Assembly (NCBI GenBank): GCA_963970005.1
Contig: CAXAMN010022729.1
Span: 930,524-994,523, forward strand
Direction: 5' to 3'
From: Durusdinium trenchii
Taxonomy: Eukaryota > Sar > Dinophyceae > Suessiales > Symbiodiniaceae
Length of the DNA: 64,000 nucleotides
The notes under the pieces are model-generated. The model searched no databases, was not told the DNA's origin, and worked only from the letters and a program-made list of their open reading frames with translations. Positions 38,594-48,654 of the stretch are shown here, one piece after another. Each line of letters starts with the position of its first letter. The stretch's first letter is position 1. The position numbers were made by a program, and so were the translations under genes.

Positions 38594-39740
38594 CCAAAAG
38601 GAAGTTTTGCCGGGTGATTGTCAGCAAAAGGTAGCCATGGCAGCCATGAATCGGGCAAACCCTCCAGAAGCCCCAGCAAAAAAACATCATTCGATGCCCA
38701 AAGACTCAAGGCTAAATGAGTCGTTCTGTTCATTTTAGGATCCCCACTTCCGGGGATTCTAGTCCTTTGCGGTCGGAGTCGTTCGTCACGATCACCGGCC
38801 GAGCATCCACAAAGCAAACAATAGGATACGGTTGCTATGTATATATACTGTTAATTATATATGTATATTTATGTATATTTATAATAATTGATGTTGCTTG
38901 CTGGATCCGTTGTTCTTTGCAGTTCGATCATGTTAGATCAAGAGAAATGATTCACAAGCTCGTTGCAGTGGCTTCGTGCAAAAACAATTACTTTATTGCC
39001 TTCTTCTGGAGATGCACACGGCGGCACAGGCCATCAGAGCATCCTTTGGCAGAAGATTAACTTAAGACCAAGACACTGGCACCAATCAGAAACGCTTCGT
39101 GCCTCTGAAGAAAAGACACGGCTTTCAGAGTGCACGAGGAAAAGGGCACGTTAGATTTGTTGGCCTTGGTCTCCGGCCTTTAGGAAGTTGCAGTTGGGTG
39201 TCTTTGTGAGACAACTCCAGGACGAGTCATGCCCGCCAGAGAGAGAAAGAGAGAGAGAGAGAGAGTGTGTGTGTGTGAGAGAAAGTGTGCTGGGAGAGAG
39301 TGGTTAGTGTATGTTTGTAGAAAGCGGTCCAGAATTCTGCGCACGCGAATGTACGCGCACCCATGCAGTGCTTGGACAGTTCAGTATACAGTAGAGTAGC
39401 TTCGAGCGCTGTGCTTCCACCATCAGAGGTGGTTTCGTTCAGAGCCAGAGGTGTTGCAGCAATGCTTGTCAGATACACGCGTGTAACATATTGTTACTAG
39501 AAAAGGCTACATAATGTATGAGATCCCCAGCAGTGGCTTGTCCGTGTGCGCCAACGCCACGTATCTCGTCCTCGGATAAAGGTGACATACCTGAAGGAAG
39601 CAAGGGCTGGGACTGTGACTGGGGAGGAGAGAGTGGGGATCTGTTCAGTTGGGGAATAACCATCATACACCTGCACCCAGCCACTTTGTGTTGCAACTTA
39701 AAAAACTACTTAAAACAGTTGCAGATATTTGAAGAAGGTT
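38594..39740. other. 1.1 kb spacer with microsatellites
   Basis: AT-rich (TATATGTATATTTATG) sequence lies near 38838-38885. A (GA)n(GT)n(GA)n tract covers about 39239-39285. The spacer ends at the target site of copia-2. I see no gene. Confidence 0.6.
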
Positions 39741-39745
39741 CTTTG

Positions 39746-39915
39746 TGTGAAAGTTGAAGAGCATGTGCACTAGCATCCATTGACCCTCATTCCCGTTGGT
39801 CGTAGGGCCCGAGCCAATCCTTTCAGCTTTTGCGGTAAAAGGGTGCGCCATGACCGCGTTTGGTTGCACTGTTCCCCTTTAGTGCCCTTCATCCCATTGC
39901 ACGAGGGGCCACTAG
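39746..39915 (+). repeat. 5' LTR of copia-2
   Basis: It starts TGTGAAAG and ends GGGGCCACTAG, identical over 170 bp to 44680-44849. It is preceded by the target duplication CTTTG. Confidence 0.9.
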
Positions 39916-39916
39916 T

Positions 39917-39930
39917 TGGCACCGGAGCCT
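39917..39930 (+). promoter_or_regulatory. primer-binding site of copia-2
   Basis: TGGCACCGGAGCC directly follows the 5' LTR and starts with TGG, the complement of a tRNA CCA end. The tRNA is not identified. Copia-3 has a similar site (TGGTAGCGGAGC). Confidence 0.6.
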
Positions 39931-39931
39931 G

Positions 39932-41535
39932 ATGTTCGACTTCTCGGCTTTGTCCGAGCTTGGTGACGCTGGTGAGTATCCCCAGGACCACGATGACCCT
40001 TCGCCCGCTTCCGTGACATCGGAACCTTCGTGGCGTTGTTCGAGTTGTGGGAACGACACCTTTGCTTGGACCGTTGAGGGATGGAAATGCGCTAGTTGCC
40101 ACAGTGGAGACTACTACAATGCTGCTGTATCCCAGCGAAGAGAGACAGACAATGGCGTTTGGATGTATGTCCCCCGGTAATCCCAATCCCATGGTTCAGG
40201 TTCAGATCCGCCTCCGTTGGACCCTCTGCCGGACACGACATCGAAGGCGTTCGATCATAACCGGACACGTGTTGGCCATGCTTCACCTCATGAGGGACCA
40301 TACCATGAGAGCAGAGAGCAGGCTGAATCGGAGGCTCCGACAGATGACCCTGTTGTTGATCCTGAGCATGCAGGTAGCACCACGTCGAGGAGCAGCCGCA
40401 GATCCAGGAAAAGAGCCCAAAATCGAGCTATGAACATTGCAGCACGACAAGATGTTGGAGTTGGCAATGTTGATACATTGAGCAATGCAGTGCATGGTAC
40501 ATTGTTTGATGAACAACAGCAACAACAAAGCAATGCAGATTTGACAAGGCAGTTGGCACAGCTGGTACGCACATTGCAGCGTGCCGTTGACCAAGGTGGC
40601 AGTGGCAAAGCGTCCAAGAGCTCTGAAGGTTCGTCTTCTTGGAACTCCCAAAAGGGACCAGAAAGAGGAGTTCGATATCGTTCAGGAGCTCCACCACCTC
40701 CACCTGCCTGGAAGTATGCCAAAGATGATCTTCGCAGTTTTCCCAAGTGGCAGAGAAAGCTGGAAATCTGGAAACGTCAAATCACCAGTTTCATGAGTCG
40801 CAAGGACGCTGCACTTTTGCTTTAATTTACCACAGCTTGACTGGAGAGGCTGAAGAAGAGTTGGAACATTGTGATTTGGACAAGTTGGCATCGTCGGAAG
40901 GCATTGAGTACATTGAGCAGACATTGAAATCAGGGCTGGCAACTCGTCTCGTTTATCAGAAGCGGAAGCTGATGAGCGACTACGAAAGCATTGTTCGACA
41001 ACCGTCGGAGTCGGTCAGGGCTTTTGCAAATCGGTACCGACGAGCTGAACAAGCACTGCAGAGTGTCTCTGTCGACATCCGTGGGATGTACGACGACGAA
41101 TCTCGAGGCAACAGATTGCTCGAGAGAAGCAGGTTGAGCCCAGAAAACCAAAGGTTGGTATTGATCGGTTCTGCCTACAACCTTGCCTATGAGGCCATCG
41201 TTGAGAGTTTGTGCATGAGTTTTCCGGAGCACAAGTCACCACCTCAGTTGTTTGGCAAGGACGGTCAACCGATCAAAGCATGACAGAGTTTCACATCCCC
41301 ATCGACTTCATCCACGACAAGTACTTCATCGAGTTCCTCAAGCTTCAAAGGCAAAGGCGAGGGCAAAGGCTTTGGCAAAGCCAAACACGCCTTTGTCACT
41401 GAGGTCGAAGACGACCAGCTGGAAGCCATTGAAGAGGAAGACGGTCCTCATGAGTCCGAAGCTGAACATGAGGTCGAGCAAGAAGATGATCAATACGATC
41501 AGCAGGAACTGGCCGATGAAGAGGCCTTACGGTGA
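39932..41535 (+). pseudogene. copia-2 gag, broken by two stops and a frameshift
   Basis: The frame from the ATG at 39932 reads a four-cysteine zinc motif (CSSCGNDTFAWTVEGWKCAS, next C two residues on) and meets a TAA at 40178. The same frame resumes at 40181 and runs to 40825 (Gln/Ser-rich, then AWKYAKDDLRSFPKW). Coding continues in another frame (40747-41283: YHSLTGEAEEELEHCDLDKL, a gag capsid-like block). It meets TGA at 41281 and continues in the same frame through a Ser run, FKGKGEGKG and an acidic stretch to 41535. The capsid-like block and the KG-rich tail are typical of dinoflagellate copia gag. A single-base loss in the T-rich bases near 40812-40825 would explain the frameshift. Confidence 0.75.
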
Positions 41536-42029
41536 CAGCAAAGAAGTTGCAGTCGCTTAGATCCAAGTCGATTGAAGAGCGAAAGAAGACAAGTACATGC
41601 GCTGCCTGTGGACAGGTAGGTCACTGGAGTGGAGACAGCCAATGCCCAAAGAGTTCCAAAGGAAAATCTGATGGCAAAGGCAAATCCAAAGATGGCAGCA
41701 AGAGTACGCCGAAAAAGGTGTACATGAGTCTCCACCATCCTGACGGGTCCACAACCAGCCACCACCAGGAGGATGCACCGGTTCACAACTTCTTCACCTT
41801 CGTTACATTGATGGTTCATGAGGTTTGTGTTGCAGGTACATCTTTGTATGGGAAGATGTTCATAGACACCGCTTGCCAGAGGACATGTGCGGGTTTGAAC
41901 TGGTTGGACGGGTACAAAGCATTGCTACATCAGCATCAACTTCGTTGCAAGACGGTGCCGTCGGCTGAGGCTTTTCAGTTCGGCAGTGGAGCACCTATGC
42001 ACCCAAAATGTTTTTGGCAGAAAGGCTGA
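41532..42029 (+). pseudogene. copia-2 zinc knuckle and aspartic protease, truncated
   Basis: CAACGQVGHWSGDSQC (about 41598-41645) is a C-x2-C-x4-H-x5-C variant zinc knuckle that binds RNA. About 65 residues later KMFIDTACQRTCAG carries the Asp-Thr-Ala protease active site. The frame ends at 42029 shortly after GSGAPMHPK, well before a full protease would end. From there the sequence is the Ser/Pro linker that normally follows integrase, so the end of protease and the whole integrase are deleted. The frame begins at a GTG with no ATG and is probably the frameshifted continuation of gag. Confidence 0.7.
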
Positions 42030-42193
42030 CAGCACCTCATCGGTTCCTGTTCCAGCCCCATTCACTCCAAGCAGACGTGTTCGAACAGCCAGGTCACGGA
42101 CACCCACATCAGTACGAAGAACTGAAAGGACGGCCACGCTGACCGATCCTTACATGCCACCTGAGGCACTGGCAATCCAAGATCAGAGAGTCT

Positions 42194-44707
42194 TTTGACC
42201 CTTCTCAACCTTCAGCACCACATCCAGGTAATGGTGAGAGAGCGCCTAACAATGCGGCTGGGTGGCTCACACCGCATGGCCTTGATCCATCACCGCCTCA
42301 AGCGCTACCAGACCAGCCAGTTGACCTCACAGGTGATGATGATGATGGACAGCCAGACCTGTCCAGAATAGTCCCAACAACACCAGAGGGCATTGCAGAC
42401 GAGCCCTTGCCTCAGCTTCCGGCCAAGCGGCCATTTGACACTTTGAAGGCAGACGTCTCTGCCCGGATGAACACTCCAGGTAGCTTCGAGCTCTATGGCT
42501 ACCAGAGTGACTTTGCAAGACCTTTTCAGAATTTAGAATGCTGGGCACGGCTCGACCTTTTTGTTTCACAACCTCAACTCCCAATGTCATCAGGACCACC
42601 GATGAGCTATGTGAAATGGCGTCGCACCATTGATGCCAACGCCAATGAGCTGATCTTTGAAGGTGTCATCGACCCTGATGAGGAAGAAGAGAACAAGCTC
42701 CATTTTGGAGAACCAAGAAACATCATCACTGAGTTTTGGTTCACTCCACCATCTGAGGCAAACCACTACTACTACGGCTATGACGAGACCATTCGTGAAA
42801 TTGAGCCAGGATGGGATGGTTCAGATGAAAATTACCTGCCTCCCACCAAGCGCTACTACCAGGTCTACGTCGAGCAACTAGCCTCCAGTGTTGATGACCT
42901 GCTGAGCCGCCTGTCAGATTCGGACACCGACGTTGATGACTACAAGACTGGCAAAAGGCTCACAAGGCAGGAGAAGAAGCAGATTGAAAAAGAGTTGAGT
43001 TTTCACGACATTTTGTCGCAATCAGACGAGTACATTCAGAAGTTCATTGAATCGGCACAGAAAGAGGAAACCAGCTTTCTGGAGTGGAAGTCATTGAAAC
43101 CAGTTCCTCCAGAAGAGACGAAACGCATCCTCTCTGACCCCGAGCAGAAGAAGAGAGTCATTTCTTCAAGGGCTTGCTACAGGGACAAAAACAAAAATGT
43201 TCCCCCACTCAAAGCCAAAACCAGAATTGTAGCAAGGGGCAATCAAGATCCTGACTTGCAAAGCCTAACACGACAAGCACCAACGCCAACCCGTGTCAGC
43301 GAGATGATGACCTTCCTCATCTTCCTTTCAGGATTGCACTCCAAGGCCTTCCGGAGTGACAAGGTTTGGAAGTTGTGGGCTGGGGACGCATCCACGGCGT
43401 TCTTGCAAGGCCAGCAGGACTTGAGCGAGAGGGCAGGCAAGCTTTACCTCAAAGCACCACGAGATCCCTTGCTGATCAGAGCTGGTGTTTTCAAGAGCGA
43501 GCTGTATGAGATACTGGGAAATGTGTACGGCCTCAGCAACGCACCGTACACCTGGGCACAGGAAGTCACCAAGAGGTTGGTCAATCTGGGATTCATCGTT
43601 CACAGTTTTGATCGTATGATGTTTTGGTATCCTGACCCAGACAATGCACCATGCCCAGCTGCAGTTCTCATTTGCTACGTTGATGATTTCCTCATCACCT
43701 TCAACACCTCCTTCCCATTCCAACAGTTTGTTGACTCCTTCAAGTGGGGCTCGCAACAGTTTTTGGAACAAGGTCCACCGTTGGTTTTCAAGGGCAAAGA
43801 AATCCACCTGGAACAGACTGGCGACGTCCAGACCCTCAGGATTGTCCAAGAGACCTTCATCACCAACCTTGAGATGGGACAGGTTGGAAAGAAGCAGAAC
43901 AAGGCCGAAGTTCTTGCCAGCCATGTTTGGCCGGAATTCAGGTCCATCAGCGGTTGCCTACAGTGGCTGTCAGGCCAGACACGTTTGGATATTTCATCAG
44001 CAGTTTCATTGTCCAATCGAGGACAGGAGACGACCTATGCTGACCTTGACTGTTTGTACAAGACGCTGCAACATGTTAAGGATACATCCAAGCTTGGCAT
44101 CCGGCTGTATCCAGTACCGATCGATGAGAGCACGGTCGTGATGGCGTACTCCGACGCCAGTTGGGCGAACGCTCAGGGGAGCGCAAGTCAGCATGGACAG
44201 ATCATCTTGCTGGCGCCAGCGACTGTGACAGAGAAGCCATGCTATGGTGGGCTCATTGACTGGAAAAGCTCTCGCAGCAAGCGAGTATGTCGTTCGACGT
44301 TAGCTGCAGAGGCCGTATCGGCCGACAGTGCTGCCGATCGCTTGGCATACGTGCAGTATGCGCTGGGAGAGTTGGTCTTTGGAGTTGCTGCCCACCGAGT
44401 GGGCCCTCGCCTTCGAGCTTTGTTGGCAACTGACTGCAAGTCGCTGTATGACAGCGTATCCAGCCCGAACCCGACAGTTGAAGACAAACGCAGTCTGGTC
44501 AACATTCGCTCCATCCAGGAAGTGGTAAGTCGCAATACCATTCACTGGATCCCGACGGCCTTGCAGATGGCCGATTCCTTGACGAAAGTGTCCTCAGACC
44601 TCAGGGACACTTTGTTGAGCTGGCTTCAAAAGCCGATCATCCACCTCCGAGAATGCGGGTCAAAAGAAAATACCCCCAGTGTGAAAGTTGAAGAGCATGT
44701 GCACTAG
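42194..44707 (+). CDS. copia-2 reverse transcriptase and RNase H, intact
   Basis: The open frame extends upstream of its first ATG at 42407 to about 42194 through a Pro/Ser/Asp-rich linker. An acidic pre-RT region (PDEEEENKLHFGEPRN, TDVDDYKTGKRLTRQEKKQ) leads into reverse transcriptase: KAKTRIVARGNQD, WAGDASTAFLQGQQD (first Asp) and LICYVDDFLITF (YVDD). RNase H follows: MAYSDASWANAQG, STLAAEAVS, LLATDCKSLYDS and ADSLTK. All catalytic residues expected in copia are present. The frame runs 28 bases into the 3' LTR before its stop. It would make functional RT only if an upstream start or a fused transcript is used. Confidence 0.85.
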   Translation, partial: FDPSQPSAPHPGNGERAPNNAAGWLTPHGLDPSPPQALPDQPVDLTGDDDDGQPDLSRIVPTTPEGIADEPLPQLPAKRPFDTLKADVSARMNTPGSFELYGYQSDFARPFQNLECWARLDLFVSQPQLPMSSGPPMSYVKWRRTIDANANELIFEGVIDPDEEEENKLHFGEPRNIITEFWFTPPSEANHYYYGYDETIREIEPGWDGSDENYLPPTKRYYQVYVEQLASSVDDLLSRLSDSDTDVDDYKTGKRLTRQEKKQIEKELSFHDILSQSDEYIQKFIESAQKEETSFLEWKSLKPVPPEETKRILSDPEQKKRVISSRACYRDKNKNVPPLKAKTRIVARGNQDPDLQSLTRQAPTPTRVSEMMTFLIFLSGLHSKAFRSDKVWKLWAGDASTAFLQGQQDLSERAGKLYLKAPRDPLLIRAGVFKSELYEILGNVYGLSNAPYTWAQEVTKRLVNLGFIVHSFDRMMFWYPDPDNAPCPAAVLICYVDDFLITFNTSFPFQQFVDSFKWGSQQFLEQGPPLVFKGKEIHLEQTGDVQTLRIVQETFITNLEMGQVGKKQNKAEVLASHVWPEFRSISGCLQWLSGQTRLDISSAVSLSNRGQETTYADLDCLYKTLQHVKDTSKLGIRLYPVPIDESTVVMAYSDASWANAQGSASQHGQIILLAPATVTEKPCYGGLIDWKSSRSKRVCRSTLAAEAVSADSAADRLAYVQYALGELVFGVAAHRVGPRLRALLATDCKSLYDSVSSPNPTVEDKRSLVNIRSIQEVVSRNTIHWIPTALQMADSLTKVSSDLRDTLLSWLQKPIIHLRECGSKENTPSVKVEEHVH

Positions 44708-44849
44708 CATCCATTGACCCTCATTCCCGTTGGTCGTAGGGCCCGAGCCAATCCTTTCAGCTTTTGCGGTAAAAGGGTGCGCCATGACCGCGTTTGGTTG
44801 CACTGTTCCCCTTTAGTGCCCTTCATCCCATTGCACGAGGGGCCACTAG
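44680..44849 (+). repeat. 3' LTR of copia-2
   Basis: Identical over 170 bp to the 5' LTR. The stop codon of the RT-RNase H frame lies inside it. CTTTG (44851-44855) is the second target duplication. Confidence 0.9.
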
Positions 44850-44855
44850 ACTTTG

Positions 44856-45718
44856 ATCATCGCTGAGCCACTTGCTTTGATAGACATGAGCACTACAAAG
44901 CAGTCGCACATTGCTCAAACTATGCTATTGCTGGGGAAAACTTGTTTCTTTGTAAAGATAACTTTGATTGTTTATGCCATGCGAACCATTTTTTCATGGG
45001 ACTGCACTAGACCTGATGTGAGACGTCGTCCCTTCAATGCAGCATGCCATGCAGTTTCGCAAGCTGATGTGACTTAAATACCTGGCGCTTGTAGACGCCA
45101 CTTCAAGACCCTGTACAGCTGGATGTTTCACATTGACTGTGAAGGGATCCTAGCTACTTTTGTCGTAAAACAGCTTGGCTGGGACCGGGATAGATCGAAC
45201 ATCCAAGTGTTTTTTTTGCCTTGTAGGTTTGGCCTTTCCGTGGGAAGCTTGTGCAACAACAAAACACATTCAACCTGATGTAGACAGAGCAGCTGGGCCT
45301 GGAACTTGTGCGCTATGGATGGCAGCAAGTACCCGTTTGGGAGACTCCTCGTCCCATAAGTATAGCGAGTACTGGAGTTCGTCAGGGGCAGGCAGTTGTC
45401 CTCGCTACCCTTGAACTGTCTTAAGCTCTTCAGGAGGACTCTGCGGAGATCTACAGCGCAGTGGCGAAGTCTCTTTCTTTATATCGCCCGGTTCTACATC
45501 ACCTTCCCTAGGATAAGCGGCTGGTGAATTTTAGAGCGCACGTGCACGCAGCAAGCTGAGTGTTGAGCTGGCGATTGAGAGGTGTTGTGAATTTAGCATA
45601 TTTAGCCGGGTTTGGGGGGATCTAAGAGTGGAGCCAGCTCACTGCTAAGGTAGCTGAGGCTTGACCTAGCAAAGTCTCGAGCCCTATATACAGTCATTTT
45701 CCTATTGAATCTAGGCTA
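44856..45718. other. 0.86 kb spacer between copia-2 and a PPR gene
   Basis: I see no assignable gene. A T8 run at about 45208-45215 followed by TTGTAG could be an acceptor of an upstream PPR-gene exon, but the reading frames around it show no PPR motif. Confidence 0.4.
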
Positions 45719-46650
45719 ATGCAAGGCAGGGGAGGTCATTGTCAAGTAACGGACAAAGTGGGATATGATGGAATATGTTGCAGTGGGCTAAAAAGGCCCG
45801 TGAATGTTTGCAAAGATGTTGTTCGGCAGGCCAATTGCATCGCATACAATGCGGCCATGAGCGCTTGTGAGAAGGCAGGCCAGTGGCCATTCGCCCTGGA
45901 GTTGTTCGGGGAAGTCTCCAGCCTTCGGGTTCAGCTGGACATTTGCACATGTGGGGCTGCAATCAGTGCCTGTGAGAAGGGGGAGAGGTGGGAAAAGGCA
46001 ATTTTTATCCTTCAGCGCGAATCCTTAATGAAGAGCAGCCTTATTGGATACAATGCGGCCATTAGTGCTTGCGGGAACAAGCGGCAGTGGGCGCAATCCT
46101 TCCACCTGTTTCTGGAAGTGCAAGATATTGTCCCACGTTTGAGCGAGGTCACTTTCAGCGCAATGATTTCTGCACTGGATGTGGGACACCCGTCAAACCT
46201 GTGGGAGTTGTGCCTTTGGATCCTTCACATGTCCGGGCAAAGTATGTCGATCAATCTCATTACGTACAATACGGCTCTCACTGCTTGCGCAAATGCTGGC
46301 AAGTGGAGGGAGGCCTTGCAACTGCTCTCTGACATGGCTAAGGTTCGAGTGCACTTTGACGAGGCCAATGGTTTTCAACATGGATGTGGTGAGGAGTGTT
46401 CAATGCTTAAGACTTCTCCTGCCGTTGGTTCAAGAGTGCTTAACTCCAACTTACATAACAAACTGAGTCACAGATATCCATTGACTCATTGCTTTCACAA
46501 TCCTTGCGCATTCGAAACCTGAGGTGACCTTCGATTCCACACTTCGAAGCTGCATCACGGGCAATCGTGCAGCAGAAGCAAGAGAGTTCATCAACCTGTT
46601 GAGGACATTTGCCCTGGCTACATTTGAGCCAAGGGATCGGAGATTATAGC
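45719..46650 (+). CDS. pentatricopeptide repeat (PPR) protein, second locus
   Basis: An unbroken frame from 45719 to 46522 holds about five PPR motifs with cores YNAAMSACEKAGQWPFALEL, CGAAISACEKGERWEKAIFI, YNAAISACGNKRQWAQSFHL, FSAMISALD and YNTALTACANAGKWREALQL. After about 46375 the frame loses PPR character. A better C-terminus is an exon at about 46523-46650 that reads VTFDSTLRSCITGNRAAEA, then FINLLRTFALATFEPRDRR and a stop, preceded by an AG acceptor. The 3' boundary is therefore inferred. N-terminal targeting sequence is not visible, so an upstream exon is likely. The role is expected to be organelle RNA binding, as for other PPR proteins. Confidence 0.75.
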
Positions 46651-48654
46651 AGAAATGTGCAGAAATAGACTTGCTTCACCAGTGACCTCAGAATTCCAAG
46701 CTGAGGGCCGGGGCATGCCAGAGCTCTGCGAAGCTCCTTAAGTTAAGTGAACCTTGTTGAACCCTTCAGCGCCAATACTGTCGCAATTTGAAGGTATGCA
46801 CAAAAGGAGGAAGCCGAGGAAGCTGTAGAACAAACATGTCGCGAGGGTAGTGAAGCAGCGAACAGCAGCGAATATAGATGAGGGGAGTCAAAGGACTCCA
46901 ACAGTTTCTACCCTCCCTCCAGGCCGCCTTGCACCTGATCAACTGGACCAAGTGAGGAAAGCTGTGCTCTTCGGGAGCAGTGCCAATCTGAAGGCGTGGT
47001 CCTTTGATTTTTGGTTGAGCCACCGTGGTGAACATGCGTCCCCAAACCACCGCCGATCTTTAAAGGACTTGGATCGATCTGCTTTCATCATGCCTGGATC
47101 TTGGGATCGAAACGCCAAACCCGCTGCCACTTGCCCTGTGCAATGGAGACATTTGTGAGTGTCGCCCGTAGCTCCAAGGAATCGGCCCAGCTCGCCGAGG
47201 GGACGGCGAGAGGGCTCTCCGAAGGACTCAAACATGAGAGAAGCTCGTCATGGCAGGTTCTATATAATAAGTTGTTTATAGCTTCTGATGCACTGGAGCA
47301 TGTTTAAATCAAGAACCTTCCGGCGACATCAAGTCACGGTCAAAATAAAGGGTGGATCACTTTAATTTATAACTGAGATGGTGCACCAAAGCCATGTAAA
47401 TTGACCGGGCCCCCCCACTTGCGACAGTCCATTTATCTTGGCGTGTGCGCAAACCAACCAAATATTGTGTGCATTTGTGTGCACACTCACGCAAGGGCTA
47501 CCAGTGTTTCCTGCAGTTGTCATATCAATTGTATTCAATTGTCGTCCAAGGTGATTAGACCGTTCTACAGCGATAACCTTAATTAGGATAAACATTTGTT
47601 GCACGACCCTGGCCAAGGGATAGTATAATGAAAATGTATACTGTATAATTGATTAGACACCCACAAACCTAGATATAGAATGACATAGACAGCACCTGAA
47701 GAGAGACGTCCTCCATCCTTGTTCCAGCCTGTTCGAAATGGATTTCAGTCATGTTCAATCTAAAGCAGGTTGACCTCGACAAATCCATGTAAAGCGATAG
47801 GGCTCCCCGGGCTCCCCCAAACAACCATTAACATTGACATTTGCATGAGTCCGACACATGGCCTTGGCCGCAACTGGGGGGCAAGCGCCCAAAACAGGAG
47901 AGATCTCCATGTAATCGGCATCGCGCACCATCACCATCAGATGGGTACCCGCAACTTGCCAGTTGGCCATTGTGTACTTCAACGTCCCGTTTACACATGT
48001 TTATAATTACAAGATGTTACAAGGGATTGAGGCTTTGATTAATGGGAATTCTAAGGATGGATGATGCAGGCCTTGCTGCTTGTTTTGGCACAATTGGACA
48101 CTTGATGTGCACAAAGTGAATCAAGACCGCTTTCATTTTTCTACGTTGCCGTGACATGCTACGACAGGGCATGGTGATGCTCCAAGCCGTCAATCGAGTC
48201 GGAGGCTGAAGTATCTCGACTTGATATAATTGGATTATGACTTGATAAGGCGGGAGACTCGGGGGACCACTAAGAATCAGAAGCACCACCTAAGGCGAAC
48301 CTCAAGCGACACAAATCATCCCATCGATGCTCTACTCCGCGAGAAGGGAAACAATTCTGAGCGCTATTTGGTGGTTGTGTCTTCCCTTTCCTTGGATTGG
48401 AAGGACCCAACCTAAACGGATTTAAATATCATGCGTCAATGACAAGCCTAATCATAAAGAGCGTTGGGCCAATGACTTAGACTAGGGATGTCATGGGTTA
48501 AGGGAGACTGTTCCAAAAGTTTGATGACTATAGTCCTGAAATTGTTTGAATTTAGCAGGCGGTTGGAGGCCATCGCTTGTAGATTGGAGGCCATCGCTTC
48601 TAGATTGGATTAGGTTCAGTTTGCGATTTGGGCTGATAGACCCGACAGGAGTTG
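46651..48654. other. 2 kb without an assignable gene
   Basis: Two degenerate related segments lie at about 47395 and 47785 (both CCATGTAAA followed by a C-rich run). A double GGTTGGAGGCCATCGCT motif is at 48561-48600. N-terminal exons of the ATP-grasp gene probably lie here, but I cannot identify them. Confidence 0.4.

Larger units (their letters stand above)
39746..44849 (+). mobile_element. Ty1/copia retrotransposon copia-2, identical LTRs, integrase missing
   Basis: LTRs of 170 bp at 39746-39915 and 44680-44849 are identical base for base. CTTTG flanks the element (39741-39745 and 44851-44855), with one unmatched base after the 3' LTR. A primer-binding site (39917) and gag, protease and RT-RNase H coding regions lie between. 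No integrase core or its zinc domain is present. The protease frame runs straight into the post-integrase linker at about 42030, which implies an internal deletion of roughly 2 kb. Gag is broken by two in-frame stops and two frameshifts while RT-RNase H is intact. Identical LTRs and degraded genes together suggest recent mobilisation in trans of an already defective master. Confidence 0.9.

Noticed and set aside
47395-47850. Two related segments with CCATGTAAA and C-rich runs as a new repeat family
   Set aside because: Similarity is short and degenerate and I could not extend it. No ends visible.
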